In this document: piece by piece, positions 8,404 through 16,640 of the stretch
Numbering within the stretch: position 1 is the stretch's first letter
How the letters are laid out: each line of letters begins with the position of its first letter
Origin: Paraburkholderia ferrariae NBRC 106233
Lineage (GTDB): Bacteria > Pseudomonadota > Gammaproteobacteria > Burkholderiales > Burkholderiaceae
Direction: 5' to 3'
Assembly: GCF_000685035.1 (NCBI RefSeq)
Contig: NZ_BAYB01000050.1
Coordinates: forward strand, 1 to 51,477
DNA: 51,477 bases
Program-made: the position numbers and the translations under genes
The notes under the pieces: generated by a model
The model's database searches: none
Seen by the model: only the letters and a program-made list of their open reading frames with translations
Told to the model about the DNA's origin: nothing

Positions 8404-9039
8404 CTAGCTGCGCGGGGCTTCGATCACCGCTTCGGCCATCGTTTCGGCCATCGTTTCGGCCATCGTTTCGGCCATCGTTTCGGCCATCGTTTCGGGCATC
8501 GTTTCGGGCATCTTTTCGGGCATAGCGTCGGCCACTGCATCGGCCGCCCCCGCGGGTTCGAGCCGCCAAAACTCATCCAGAGCGATCTCGTCGCAATTGT
8601 GACCGGCGCCGCCGCGGTCGATCACGACAAAGTCGCTCACCCCGCCAAAGGCGAGCAGCGGATGGTGCCAGACCCCGCGCGCGTAGTTCACCCCCTGCCC
8701 CGCCTCGGCCCAGAACGCCCGCAGGCGCGCCGGATCGAATTCGCCCGCGGGCGCGACCACTACGGCGTAGCCCGCGCCGGCCAGCGGCACGAACGCCTGG
8801 CTGCCCAGCGGATGGCGCTCCATCATGGCGATCTCCACCGGCCACGCGCGCGGCTGGGCGCGGAACACGTTCACGATGGGCCGGCCGCCCGACTCGCTCA
8901 CGTCGATCGTGGCCAGGTCGTGATAGCGCTCGGTCGTGCCGCCGTTGATCGGATAGTGGCGCGCGCCGGCTGTCTCGATCACGTCGCCGAACGGTGCAAA
9001 TGCCGCGCGCGTAAGCGGCTCAAGACACAGAATCTTCAT
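8404..9039 (-). CDS. allA: Ureidoglycolate lyase family protein (AllA-like) with repeat tail
   Basis: AllA-type enzymes split ureidoglycolate to glyoxylate and urea in allantoin breakdown. The 211-residue product starts MKILCLEPLTRAAFAPFGDVIE, as in the family, with an AAGGAG ribosome site 7 nt upstream. The core (about residues 1-165) carries RPIVNVFRAQPR, ERHPLGSQAFVPL and YARGVWHHPLLAF, the cupin-like active-site segments. After residue 170 comes an unusual tail built of four-residue units (MPET, then MAET), making the protein about 50 residues longer than E. coli AllA. It is 38 nt downstream of dctA, apparently in one operon. The substrate is inferred from the family. Confidence 0.85.
   Translation of the reverse strand: MKILCLEPLTRAAFAPFGDVIETAGARHYPINGGTTERYHDLATIDVSESGGRPIVNVFRAQPRAWPVEIAMMERHPLGSQAFVPLAGAGYAVVVAPAGEFDPARLRAFWAEAGQGVNYARGVWHHPLLAFGGVSDFVVIDRGGAGHNCDEIALDEFWRLEPAGAADAVADAMPEKMPETMPETMAETMAETMAETMAETMAEAVIEAPRS
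8429..8524. repeat. 12-bp tandem repeat inside allA
   Basis: Eight consecutive 12-bp units, core GTTTCGGCCATC, occur on the plus strand, the central ones identical and the outer ones differing by one or two bases. On the coding strand they encode the (M-A/P-E-T) tail of AllA. A multiple of three keeps the frame open whatever the copy number. Confidence 0.95.
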
Positions 9040-9077
9040 CGCCGTCTCCTTTGTATCAGCGCGAAATCCATCCGGGA

Positions 9078-10415
9078 TCAGTGCGCGTGCGCCGGGTTGC
9101 CGCCGGCGGCGAAGCCGTCGGCCTCCGCATCGCCTTCGCCCGCGGGCACGTAGCGGAAACCCTCGTCGAAGTCGAGCACGCGTTTCGCGCGGACCCGGTC
9201 GATGTCGTGCTCCCACACCGCCACCACCACGGTCGCGACGCAGTTGCCGATCAGATTGGTCAGCGCGCGGGCAATGCCGACGAACCAGTCCACCGGCAGG
9301 ATCAGCACGAGACCCAGCACGGGGATGGCGGGAATGGCGGAAAGCGTCGCCGCGAGAATCACGATGGCCGAGCCGGGAATGCCGTGCGCGCCCTTCGAAG
9401 TCACCAGCGAGACGAGCACGACCACGATGAGGTCATGGAGCGACAGCGGCGTATTCGTGGCCTGGGCGATGAAGATCACCGCGAGCGTGAGGTAGATCGA
9501 GAAGCCGTCGAGGTTGAACGAATAGCCGGTGGGGATCACGAGGCCCACCGTGGAATCCTTCACGCCCATCCATTCGAGCTTGCGCATGACCTGGGGCAGC
9601 ACCGCATCCGACGAAGCCGTGCCGAGCACGATGGAAAGCTCCTCGCGCAGATAGCGGATCAGCTTGAACACGTTGAAGCCCGCCAGCCGCATCACGATGC
9701 CGAGCACGACGGCAACGAACACGATACAGCTTGCATAGAACACCACCACCAGCAGGCCGAGCTGCTTGAGCGAGGCGACGCCGTAGGTGCCCGTGGTAAA
9801 AGCAATCGCGCCGAGCACGCCGAGCGGCGCCAGCTTGATGATGAAGCCCATCACGCGGAAGAACACCTGCGCGAGTTCGTCGATGAGGTTGTTTACGCGC
9901 TGCGCCTTCGGGCCGAGCAGCGAAAGCGCGCTGCCGAAGAGCACCGAGAACACGAGAATCTGCAGGATGTCGCCCTTCGCGAAGGCGTCGATCGCCGTGT
10001 CCGGAATGATCTTGAGCAGGAAGCCGGCGGTGTCCTTGAGGTTCTTCGCATGCTCCGTGTAGGTGGCGAGCGAGGCGGCATCGAGCGAGTGCAGGTTGAC
10101 GTTCATGCCCGCGCCCGGACGCGTGGCGTAGGCGAGCACGGCGCCGATCACGAGCGCAACGGTCGTCATCGCTTCGAAGTAGACCACCGACTTCAGGCCG
10201 ACGCGCCCCACCTTGCGCAGGTCGCCCGCGTGAGCCATGCCGCTCACCACCACGCAGAACACGATCGGCCCGATGACCATCTTGATGAGTTTCAGGAAGC
10301 CATCGCCAAGCGGCCGCAGCGCCTGCCCAAAATGGGGAAATATCGCGCCGACCGCGATACCGACCACCAGCGCGATCATCACGCGCCCGAACAACGAATT
10401 GAAGAACTTCGACAC
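9078..10415 (-). CDS. dctA: C4-dicarboxylate/proton symporter of the DctA (DAACS) family
   Basis: Inner-membrane transporter importing succinate, fumarate, malate and similar acids. The 445-residue length and many hydrophobic segments fit DctA. Conserved stretches include the N-terminal MIALVVGIAVGAIFPHFG, ATTVALVIG-type helices and a SSDAVLPQVMRKLE motif of the reentrant serine-rich loop. GYSFNLDGFSIYLTLA, the substrate- and cation-binding helix, follows. The start is GTG with GGGAGA upstream. It shares its upstream region with the divergent FCD regulator, and a palindrome 33 nt upstream suggests control by it. Because allA follows in the same unit, the true substrate here could differ from succinate. 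Confidence 0.93.
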   Translation of the reverse strand: MSKFFNSLFGRVMIALVVGIAVGAIFPHFGQALRPLGDGFLKLIKMVIGPIVFCVVVSGMAHAGDLRKVGRVGLKSVVYFEAMTTVALVIGAVLAYATRPGAGMNVNLHSLDAASLATYTEHAKNLKDTAGFLLKIIPDTAIDAFAKGDILQILVFSVLFGSALSLLGPKAQRVNNLIDELAQVFFRVMGFIIKLAPLGVLGAIAFTTGTYGVASLKQLGLLVVVFYASCIVFVAVVLGIVMRLAGFNVFKLIRYLREELSIVLGTASSDAVLPQVMRKLEWMGVKDSTVGLVIPTGYSFNLDGFSIYLTLAVIFIAQATNTPLSLHDLIVVVLVSLVTSKGAHGIPGSAIVILAATLSAIPAIPVLGLVLILPVDWFVGIARALTNLIGNCVATVVVAVWEHDIDRVRAKRVLDFDEGFRYVPAGEGDAEADGFAAGGNPAHAH

Positions 10416-10447
10416 GTCTTTCTCCCGGTTGCAGGCTAACTGTTCAT

Positions 10448-10462
10448 ACTGGTCTGACCAGT
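10448..10462. promoter_or_regulatory. Palindromic operator ACTGGTCTGACCAGT for the FCD regulator
   Basis: A perfect palindrome with 7-bp arms and a one-base centre. Its core TGGT-CTG-ACCA matches the TGGTnnnACCA type bound by FadR/PdhR-type FCD regulators. It is 33 nt upstream of the dctA start, near a weak -10 (TATGAA, minus strand 10448-10443), so binding should repress or control dctA-allA. Confidence 0.7.
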
Positions 10463-10589
10463 GATGTTATGGTGGATAGTAGGAAGCCGATATACCGGCG
10501 TCAAGAAAGTCCAATTACTTGTTTACCCGCAGATCCGGCCCCATCGGACCAGTCGCCCGATGCATCCCCGCTGCCGCGGACTACAATAC

Positions 10590-10600
10590 CGGTCAGACCA
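10590..10600. promoter_or_regulatory. Second FCD-type operator CGGTCAGACCA
   Basis: This site matches the same TGGTnnnACCA pattern at 10 of 11 positions counting the free centre, with one change (CGGT). It lies 30 nt upstream of the regulator's own ATG, which suggests autoregulation. A third partial copy (GGACCAGT) is visible near 10547. Confidence 0.5.
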
Positions 10601-10629
10601 CGGGAGCCAGCTCGCTCTCACGAGCCCTC

Positions 10630-11346
10630 ATGAAGAACGTTCCGCACACCGTTACCGACGCCGCCGTTGCCACGATCCGCGAGCGGATCGAAGGCGGCCT
10701 GTACCCGGTCGGCAGCCTGCTGCCCGCCCAGCGCCAGCTATCCGAAGAACTGGCGATCAGCCGCGCGTCGCTGCGCGAGGCGCTCTCCACGCTCGAAGCG
10801 TTAGGCATGCTGACGATCCGCGCGGGCAAGGGCGTTTATGTGACGAGCGCCGAGGCGTCGAGCCCGCACCCGTGGCGCTTCGCCGACCAGTCCTCGCCGC
10901 CCGACACGTATCAGATGCGCTATGCGCTCGAAGGGTTCGCCGCGCGCATGGCGGCGCTCGCGATCGGCGACAGCGACATCGTGTGGCTCGAGCAGAATCT
11001 CGACACGCTGCACGAGGCTCTCGCCTGCGACGAACTGGACGAAGCCGCGCAACTCGACTTCGACTTCCACATGCGGATCGTGAACATTGCCGGCAACGCG
11101 GCCATCGAATCGATTCTGCGCAGCAGCGCCGACATCATGAAGGAGAGCCAGCGCATGCCGTTCTACCGGCGCGAACTGGTGCTCTCTACGCATCGCGAGC
11201 ATGGGCTCATCGTCGCGGCGCTGAAGGCGCGCGACTGCGCGGCGGCTGGCGAGGCGATCGAACGGCATATTGCCAACGCGGCGCAGCGTGCGGGGGTGTA
11301 TTTTCCTACGCCGCCGCTGGCCGGTTCGCGAAGTCTCCATCCTTGA
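10630..11346 (+). CDS. GntR-family transcriptional regulator, FCD (FadR-type) subfamily
   Basis: DNA-binding regulator with an N-terminal GntR winged helix (residues about 8-75; LLPAQRQLSEELAISRASLREALSTLEALGM) and an all-helical FCD ligand domain. The metal-site pattern of that domain is visible as D-x-D-FH (DFDFHMRIV) and later histidines (HREH, ERHI). The ATG at 10630 (MKNVPHTV) is chosen because the family starts here; the open frame upstream adds unrelated residues. It is divergent from dctA-allA and very likely controls it through the TGGTnnnACCA palindromes. FCD proteins usually sense small carboxylates, in line with a dicarboxylate transporter target. Confidence 0.9.
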   Translation: MKNVPHTVTDAAVATIRERIEGGLYPVGSLLPAQRQLSEELAISRASLREALSTLEALGMLTIRAGKGVYVTSAEASSPHPWRFADQSSPPDTYQMRYALEGFAARMAALAIGDSDIVWLEQNLDTLHEALACDELDEAAQLDFDFHMRIVNIAGNAAIESILRSSADIMKESQRMPFYRRELVLSTHREHGLIVAALKARDCAAAGEAIERHIANAAQRAGVYFPTPPLAGSRSLHP

Positions 11347-11619
11347 TGCAGCCTGGCGAAACACCCTCAAATTAGACGCTTTCATTAAAATTTAGTTATG
11401 CTATCAATTGATGAAGCGACCTGGGCGAATGGTGTTCAGCGCGCGCAGTTCCGATTGCATCCGGGAGGTATCACCTGGCTAGCAACACTTGCCCGTATCG
11501 TGAAGCTATGGCCGCGGTATCGCGCGAAGTAGACAGAAGCCCAGGCGACGGGCCAATACTGTTCAGCAAAGCCCTTTCCGAAGATATCGAACGGCATAGC
11601 AGGTGAGATGCCAACCCCA
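11347..11619. other. Intergenic region with one doubtful small reading frame
   Basis: The gap between the FCD regulator and the gap terminator is lower in GC around 11370-11420. The only reading frame of note is plus strand 11398-11532, 44 residues beginning MLSIDEATWANGV. It has no ribosome site and no recognisable family. I do not call it a gene. Confidence 0.4.
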
Positions 11620-11658
11620 AAAACAAAAATGCCGCCCGGTGTTTAACCGAACGGCATT
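11620..11658 (-). terminator. Intrinsic terminator downstream of gap
   Basis: On the minus strand a 13-bp stem with two G-T pairs (11658-11646 with 11640-11628) and a 5-nt loop is followed by TTTTGTTTTT. A second hairpin (CCGCCC/GGGCGG, 11663-11678) lies between it and the gap stop codon. Confidence 0.88.
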
Positions 11659-11699
11659 CACCCCGCCCCGCAGGGCGGTTTTTCCGAAACTGCGCGTGC

Positions 11700-12710
11700 T
11701 TACCTGGCGTTCGCGAGCGCGACAGCCGTGTCCAGCATGCGGTTCGAGAAGCCCCACTCGTTGTCGTACCAGCTCGACACCTTCACGAGACGGCCCGACA
11801 CCTTCGTGAGCGTTGCGTCGAACGTCGACGAAGCCGGGTTGTGGTTGAAGTCCACCGAAACGAGCGGTGCCTCGTTGTAGCCGAGGATGCCCTTGAGCGC
11901 GCCTTCCGAAGCTTCCTTCATGATGGCGTTGACTTCTTCCACCGTCGTGTCGCGCCTGGCGATGAACGACAGATCGACGATCGAGACGTTGATGGTCGGG
12001 ACGCGGATCGCGTAGCCGTCCAGCTTGCCGTTCAGTTCCGGCAGCACGAGGCCGACGGCCGAAGCCGCGCCCGTCTTCGTCGGGATCTGGCTGTGCGTGG
12101 CCGAGCGCGCGCGGCGCAGGTCTTCGTGGTACACGTCGGTCAGGACCTGGTCGTTCGTGTACGCGTGGATCGTGGTCATGAGACCCGTTTCCAGACCGAT
12201 CTTGTCGTTCAGCGGCTTGACGAGCGGTGCGAGGCAGTTGGTCGTGCACGATGCGTTCGAGATGACCGTGTCCGACGCCTTCAGCACGTGGTGGTTCACG
12301 CCGTAGACGATCGTCGCGTCGACGTCCTTGCCGCCCGGCGCCGAGATGATGACCTTCTTCGCGCCGCCCTTGATGTGCGCGCTCGCCTTTTCCTTGGTCG
12401 TGAAGAAGCCCGTGCACTCCAGCACGACGTCGACGCCCAGCTCGCCCCACGGCAGTTCGGCCGGGTTGCGGTTGGCCAGCACGCGGATCTTGTCGCCGTT
12501 CACGACGAGGTAGTCGCCGTCCACCGAAACTTCGCCCGGGAACTTGCCGTGGGCCGTGTCGTATTGCGTCAGATGCGCGTTGGTCTTCGCGTCACCCAGG
12601 TCGTTGATCGCGACGATCTGGATGTCGTGCTTCTTGCCGTTCTCGTAGAAGGCGCGAAGCGTGTTGCGGCCGATACGGCCGTAGCCGTTGATTGCGACGC
12701 GAATGGTCAT
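11700..12710 (-). CDS. gap: Glyceraldehyde-3-phosphate dehydrogenase
   Basis: Converts glyceraldehyde 3-phosphate to 1,3-bisphosphoglycerate with NAD. The 336-residue protein has the Rossmann start INGYGRIGRN, the active-site SNASCTTNC with catalytic Cys155, and the base His182 in TTIHAYTND. The C-terminal SWYDNEWGFSNRMLD is also present. It follows tkt by 131 nt on the minus strand, so the two central-carbon genes may be cotranscribed, with an AGGAG ribosome site in front of gap. Confidence 0.98.
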   Translation of the reverse strand: MTIRVAINGYGRIGRNTLRAFYENGKKHDIQIVAINDLGDAKTNAHLTQYDTAHGKFPGEVSVDGDYLVVNGDKIRVLANRNPAELPWGELGVDVVLECTGFFTTKEKASAHIKGGAKKVIISAPGGKDVDATIVYGVNHHVLKASDTVISNASCTTNCLAPLVKPLNDKIGLETGLMTTIHAYTNDQVLTDVYHEDLRRARSATHSQIPTKTGAASAVGLVLPELNGKLDGYAIRVPTINVSIVDLSFIARRDTTVEEVNAIMKEASEGALKGILGYNEAPLVSVDFNHNPASSTFDATLTKVSGRLVKVSSWYDNEWGFSNRMLDTAVALANAR

Positions 12711-12761
12711 GGTTTATCTCCTGATGGCTGAAAAATCTGATACCGGTGCCGCCTGTGCCAT

Positions 12762-12784
12762 GCCCGCCGGGGCAGCGGGCGGGC
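12762..12784 (-). other. Stem-loop between tkt and gap
   Basis: A 7-bp stem (GCCCGCC with GGCGGGC) and 9-nt loop in the 131-nt spacer, without a T run. It could be a processing or stabilising structure that allows gap to be expressed above tkt; this is inference. Confidence 0.4.
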
Positions 12785-12841
12785 GCATGCGGCAGCGGGC
12801 CCGCGCATCGGTGCCTCTTCAGGCGGGCCCGCAAAGCCTGT

Positions 12842-14884
12842 TTAGTTGTCGAGCGCGGCCTTCGCCGTGGCGACAACGTGTTCGACCGTGAAGCCAAAGT
12901 GCTTGAACAGCACGCCGGCCGGGGCCGACTCGCCGAACGTGTCGATGCCCACCACGCCGCCTTCGAGGCCCACGTACTTGCGCCAGAAGTCGGTCTGCGC
13001 CGCTTCGATCGCCACGCGGCGCACGCCCTTCGGCAGCACGCGCTCGCGGTACTCGGCGTCCTGGCGGTCGAACACGTTGGTCGAGGGCATCGACACCACG
13101 CGCGCGCCAATGCCTTCGCGCTGCAGCGACTCGACGGCCTTCATCGCGAGTTCGACTTCCGAGCCCGTGGCGATCAGGATGATCTTGCGGCTCGGGATGT
13201 CGTCGTTCCAGTCCTTGAGGACGTAGCCGCCCTTCGCGATGTTCTCGATCTGCGCGTCGGTGCGCTCGTTGAACTGCAGGTTCTGGCGGCTGAACACCAG
13301 CGACGACGGGCCTTGATGCGCAATCGCCTCGGTCCAGGCCACCGCGGTTTCGACGGTGTCGGCCGGACGCCACAGCGTCATGTTCGGGATCAGGCGCAGG
13401 CTCGGAACCTGTTCGATCGACTGGTGCGTCGGGCCGTCTTCACCCAGACCGATCGAATCGTGCGTGAACACGAAGATCGACGGGCACTTCATCAGCGCGG
13501 CCACGCGCAGCGCGTTGCGGCTGTAGTCCGAGAACGTGAGGAAGGTGCCGCCGAACGGGCGATAGCCGCCGTGCAGCACGATCCCGTTGATGGCCGCGCT
13601 CATGCCGAACTCGCGCACGCCGTAGTTGATGTGGTTGCCCCACTGGATGCCCGTCTCGCCGGCCTTCGGTGCGCGCACCGGCTTCGAGGCCTTCCAGTTC
13701 GTGAGGTTCGAGCCGGTCAGGTCGGCCGAGCCGCCCAGCAGCTCGGGCAGCACTGCCGCGAGCCCTTCGATGGTCTGCTGCGAGGCCTTGCGGGTCGCAA
13801 CGGTTTCCTTGCGCGCGTCGGCGCCGGCGATGATTTCCGCGGCTTTCTGCGCCCAGTCGGCCGGCAGCCTGTCGGCCATGCGGCGCTCGAATTCGGCGGC
13901 TTCCTGCGGGTACTTCGACTGGTACTGCGCGAACACTTCGTTCCAGGCGCCTTCGAATTTCGCGCCCGCGGCCTTCGCGTCCCAGTCGGCATAGACTTCC
14001 TGCGGCACGACGAACGGCTCCCACTTCCAGCCGGCCGCCGCGCGCCATTTGGCGATTTCCTCGCCGCCGAGCGCCGAGCCGTGCACGTCGTGGCTGCCCT
14101 GCTTCGTGGGCGCGCCCTTGCCGATCACGGTCTTGCAGCAGATCAGCGTGGGCTTGTCCGAAGCCTTCGCCTTCTGGATGGCCGCATCGACCGCGTCCAC
14201 GTCGTGGCCGTCCACGTGCGGGATCACGTTCCAGCCGTAGGCTTCGAAGCGCTCCGGCGTGTTGTCGTGGAACCAGTTCACCACGTCGCCGTCGATCGAG
14301 ATGCCGTTGTCGTCGTAGAACGCAATCAGCTTGTTCAGCTTGAGCGTGCCGGCGAGCGAGCAGGCTTCGTGCGAGATGCCCTCCATCAGGCAGCCGTCGC
14401 CGACGAACACGTAGGTGTGGTGATCGACGATCTTCGCGTCGGCCTTGTTGAATTCGGCCGCGAGCAGCGCTTCGGCCAGCGCCATGCCCACCGCGTTCGC
14501 GAGACCCTGGCCGAGCGGGCCCGTGGTCGTCTCGACGCCCGGCGTGATGCCGTATTCCGGGTGGCCCGGCGTCTTCGAATGCAACTGGCGGAAGTTCTTC
14601 AGCTCTTCGATCGGGAGGTCGTAGCCGGTCAGGTGCAGGAGCGAGTACAGCAGCATCGAGCCATGGCCGTTCGACAGCACGAAGCGGTCGCGGTCGTTCC
14701 AGTGCGGGTTCGCCGGGTTGTGGCGCAGATGCCGCGACCACAGGGCGACGGCGATCTCGGCCATGCCCATGGGCATGCCGGGGTGGCCGGAGTTCGCTTG
14801 CTGAACGGCGTCCATGGACAGCGCGCGGATCGCGTTGGCCATCAACGAGGTGGTTGCGGGGGAGGCGGAGGACGGGGTCGTCAT
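12842..14884 (-). CDS. tkt: Transketolase
   Basis: Thiamine-diphosphate enzyme of the pentose phosphate pathway that moves two-carbon units between sugar phosphates. The 680-residue length is normal for bacterial transketolase. The start at 14884 gives MTTPSSASPATTSLMANAIRAL followed by the family stretch QQANSGHPGMPMGMAEIA. The thiamine-binding GDGCLMEGIS and the pyrimidine-domain signature DSIGLGEDGPTHQ are intact. A minus-strand TAGAAT at 15062-15057 may be its -10, giving a leader of about 165 nt. Divergent from the spermidine synthase. Confidence 0.97.
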   Translation of the reverse strand: MTTPSSASPATTSLMANAIRALSMDAVQQANSGHPGMPMGMAEIAVALWSRHLRHNPANPHWNDRDRFVLSNGHGSMLLYSLLHLTGYDLPIEELKNFRQLHSKTPGHPEYGITPGVETTTGPLGQGLANAVGMALAEALLAAEFNKADAKIVDHHTYVFVGDGCLMEGISHEACSLAGTLKLNKLIAFYDDNGISIDGDVVNWFHDNTPERFEAYGWNVIPHVDGHDVDAVDAAIQKAKASDKPTLICCKTVIGKGAPTKQGSHDVHGSALGGEEIAKWRAAAGWKWEPFVVPQEVYADWDAKAAGAKFEGAWNEVFAQYQSKYPQEAAEFERRMADRLPADWAQKAAEIIAGADARKETVATRKASQQTIEGLAAVLPELLGGSADLTGSNLTNWKASKPVRAPKAGETGIQWGNHINYGVREFGMSAAINGIVLHGGYRPFGGTFLTFSDYSRNALRVAALMKCPSIFVFTHDSIGLGEDGPTHQSIEQVPSLRLIPNMTLWRPADTVETAVAWTEAIAHQGPSSLVFSRQNLQFNERTDAQIENIAKGGYVLKDWNDDIPSRKIILIATGSEVELAMKAVESLQREGIGARVVSMPSTNVFDRQDAEYRERVLPKGVRRVAIEAAQTDFWRKYVGLEGGVVGIDTFGESAPAGVLFKHFGFTVEHVVATAKAALDN

Positions 14885-15256
14885 GTCGAGTCCGGGGAAC
14901 GAGTGCAAAAAGCGGCGTGGAGGCCCGTCAAACGGCGGGGCGCACACAGCAGCGCGGTGAATCCGGAGGCTCGGCAAAACGGCTGCTCCGGCGCACGGTG
15001 CGGCGCCAGGAGACGCGGTACGGCCAGAGCAAACGGAAGGGGCTGCAAAGCGCAATATTCTAGCAGATCGTGGGGATTATCCCTGGCTGTCAGAGCGGCG
15101 CGCGGGGGCCGCCGGACTTCGCGCGGCCCGGGGTCGCTTCGTGTGTCGCGTTGGGCGGAGCCCCGGATGTGGCCGGGCATGTGGCCCCGGATCGCCTCGT
15201 ATAATGCGGCGATCGCCCGATTCCCCTCATTACACGCGCCGCCCCGCCCTCGCTCC
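14885..15256. promoter_or_regulatory. Divergent tkt/spermidine synthase promoter region
   Basis: No gene seen. For the plus strand a perfect TATAAT at 15200-15205 lies 51 nt before the GTG start of the spermidine synthase; the -35 is weak. For the minus strand TAGAAT at 15062-15057 is a plausible tkt -10. A short palindrome, GGGATTATCCC, sits at 15073-15083, just upstream of that -10. Confidence 0.5.
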
Positions 15257-16153
15257 GTGAACGTCCCGCTCCTCTTCCGCCCCGCCCCCGACGCCGTGTA
15301 CGGCTTCCCCGGCGCGCGCCGCCTCGCCGGCGTCGATTCGGCGTGGCAGCGCATCGAGGTCTGGGACACGCCGCAACTCGGCTGCCTCTTCGCACTGGAC
15401 GGCCGGCCGATGACGTCCGCAGGCGACGAATTCGTCTATCACGAGTGCATGACGCACCCGGCCGCGCTCACGCACCCGGCGCCGCGCGCGGCGCTCGTGC
15501 TGGGCGGCGGTGACGGCGGCGCCGCGCGGCAGTTGCTTCGCCACCCCGGGATCGAGCGCATCGTCGTGGCCGAACTGGACCCCGAAGTCGTGCGGCTGAC
15601 CGGCGATTACCTGCCCGAGGTGCGCGGCGGCGCTTTCGACGACCCGCGCGTGGAACTGGTGATCGGCGATGCCGCGGCCTTCGTGGCGCGCACGCAGGAA
15701 CGCTTCGATCTGGTCGTGTTCGATCTGACCCCGCCCGATTCGCCGGCCGCCGGCCTGTACACGCCGGCGTTCTACGGCGGGCTCAGGCGCGCGATGACCG
15801 ACGATGCGCTCGTTTCGCTGCACCTCGGCTCGCCCTGGCACCACGCGGCGCGCATCGAAACCTTGCTGGAAAACCTGCGCGGATCGTTCGCGCACGTGCG
15901 GCCGCTCGCCGCCTACGTGCCCCTGTACGGCTCGCTGTGGCTCATGGCGGTCGCAAGCGACCGGCTGGACCCGGCGGCAATGGACGCCGCCGCGCTCCGC
16001 ACCCGCATGGCCGCGCGCAGCATCGCAGGCTTGCGCTTTTACGACGCCGGTCTGCACGCGGCGCTCTTCGCCCTGCCGCTCGCGGTTCGCGATAAATTAG
16101 ACCAGGTTCTGGACCGGTCCTTGACCGTCAGGCGGGGCGACGCGGCACAATGA
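15257..16153 (+). CDS. speE: Spermidine synthase family protein (polyamine aminopropyltransferase)
   Basis: Aminopropyltransferase fold that would transfer aminopropyl from decarboxylated SAM to putrescine. The 298-residue product contains the family features: an N-terminal beta domain (LGCLFALDGRPMTSAGDEFVYHE), the SAM-type loop LVLGGGDGGAARQLLRH, the acidic VAELDPEVVRL and DLVVFDLTPPD. In confirmed SpeE the last segment reads DxTDP(x)GP, so the change to DLTPPDSP could alter substrate use. GTG at 15257 is chosen because homology starts with VNVPLLFRPAPDAVYGF and a TATAAT lies 51 nt upstream. No decarboxylase gene is nearby. Confidence 0.85.
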   Translation: MNVPLLFRPAPDAVYGFPGARRLAGVDSAWQRIEVWDTPQLGCLFALDGRPMTSAGDEFVYHECMTHPAALTHPAPRAALVLGGGDGGAARQLLRHPGIERIVVAELDPEVVRLTGDYLPEVRGGAFDDPRVELVIGDAAAFVARTQERFDLVVFDLTPPDSPAAGLYTPAFYGGLRRAMTDDALVSLHLGSPWHHAARIETLLENLRGSFAHVRPLAAYVPLYGSLWLMAVASDRLDPAAMDAAALRTRMAARSIAGLRFYDAGLHAALFALPLAVRDKLDQVLDRSLTVRRGDAAQ

Positions 16154-16207
16154 CCGGCTGGCGGCCACCGTCTTCGAAGCACAACACCGAAAACCTGGAG
16201 AAACCCG

Positions 16208-16621
16208 ATGACCCCACCCCGCCCCGCCGGCGTGCCGTGGCTCACTCCGTATCTGACGGTGCACGACGCGCGCGCCGCCATGACGTTTTACGAAGCGGCT
16301 TTCGGTTTTGCCGTGCGCGACTGCGTGGAAGACGACGGGGCTGTGATGCACGTCGAAATGACCTGTCACGACCAGTTGATCGTGATGTTCGCGCCCGAGG
16401 GCGCGTTCGGCTCGACGGCGCTCACGCCGAAGAGCGCCGGGGCCGTCGCCCCGCAATCCTTTTACCTGTATGTCGACGACGTCGATGCGGTTTATGCGCG
16501 AGCCCTCGAAGCCGGCGGCAAATCGCTGAGCGAGCCGCAAGACCAGTTCTGGGGAGACCGTTTCGCGCAGGTCGAAGACCTGGACGGCTACCGCTGGGCA
16601 CTGGCTCGCCACCTGTCATGA
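16208..16621 (+). CDS. VOC/glyoxalase-fold protein (PhnB-like)
   Basis: Small 137-residue protein of the vicinal oxygen chelate superfamily. It starts with VPWLTPYLTVHDARAAMTFYEAAFGF, the beta-alpha-beta of the first module, and ends with VEDLDGYRWALARH, the module that usually carries a metal-binding or DPDG segment. The second half reads YLYVDDVDAVYARALEAGGK. Similar proteins are annotated as glyoxalase or bleomycin-resistance-like, but no substrate can be inferred. A GGAG site precedes the ATG. It lies between speE (54 nt) and rsmE in the same direction. Confidence 0.82.
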   Translation: MTPPRPAGVPWLTPYLTVHDARAAMTFYEAAFGFAVRDCVEDDGAVMHVEMTCHDQLIVMFAPEGAFGSTALTPKSAGAVAPQSFYLYVDDVDAVYARALEAGGKSLSEPQDQFWGDRFAQVEDLDGYRWALARHLS

Positions 16622-16640
16622 TTGAATGGGAAACCGTCTT

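Noticed and set aside
8429..8524. Possible CRISPR-like array
   Set aside because: Units are 12 bp with no spacers and lie within a coding frame; it is a simple tandem repeat.
11398..11532. 44-residue plus-strand small gene
   Set aside because: No ribosome site, no recognisable family and unremarkable composition. Kept only as a note in the intergenic entry.
12746..15256. Large N-terminal part of the plus-strand frame that contains the spermidine synthase
   Set aside because: It is opposite tkt; recognisable sequence begins only at the GTG at 15257, after the TATAAT box.
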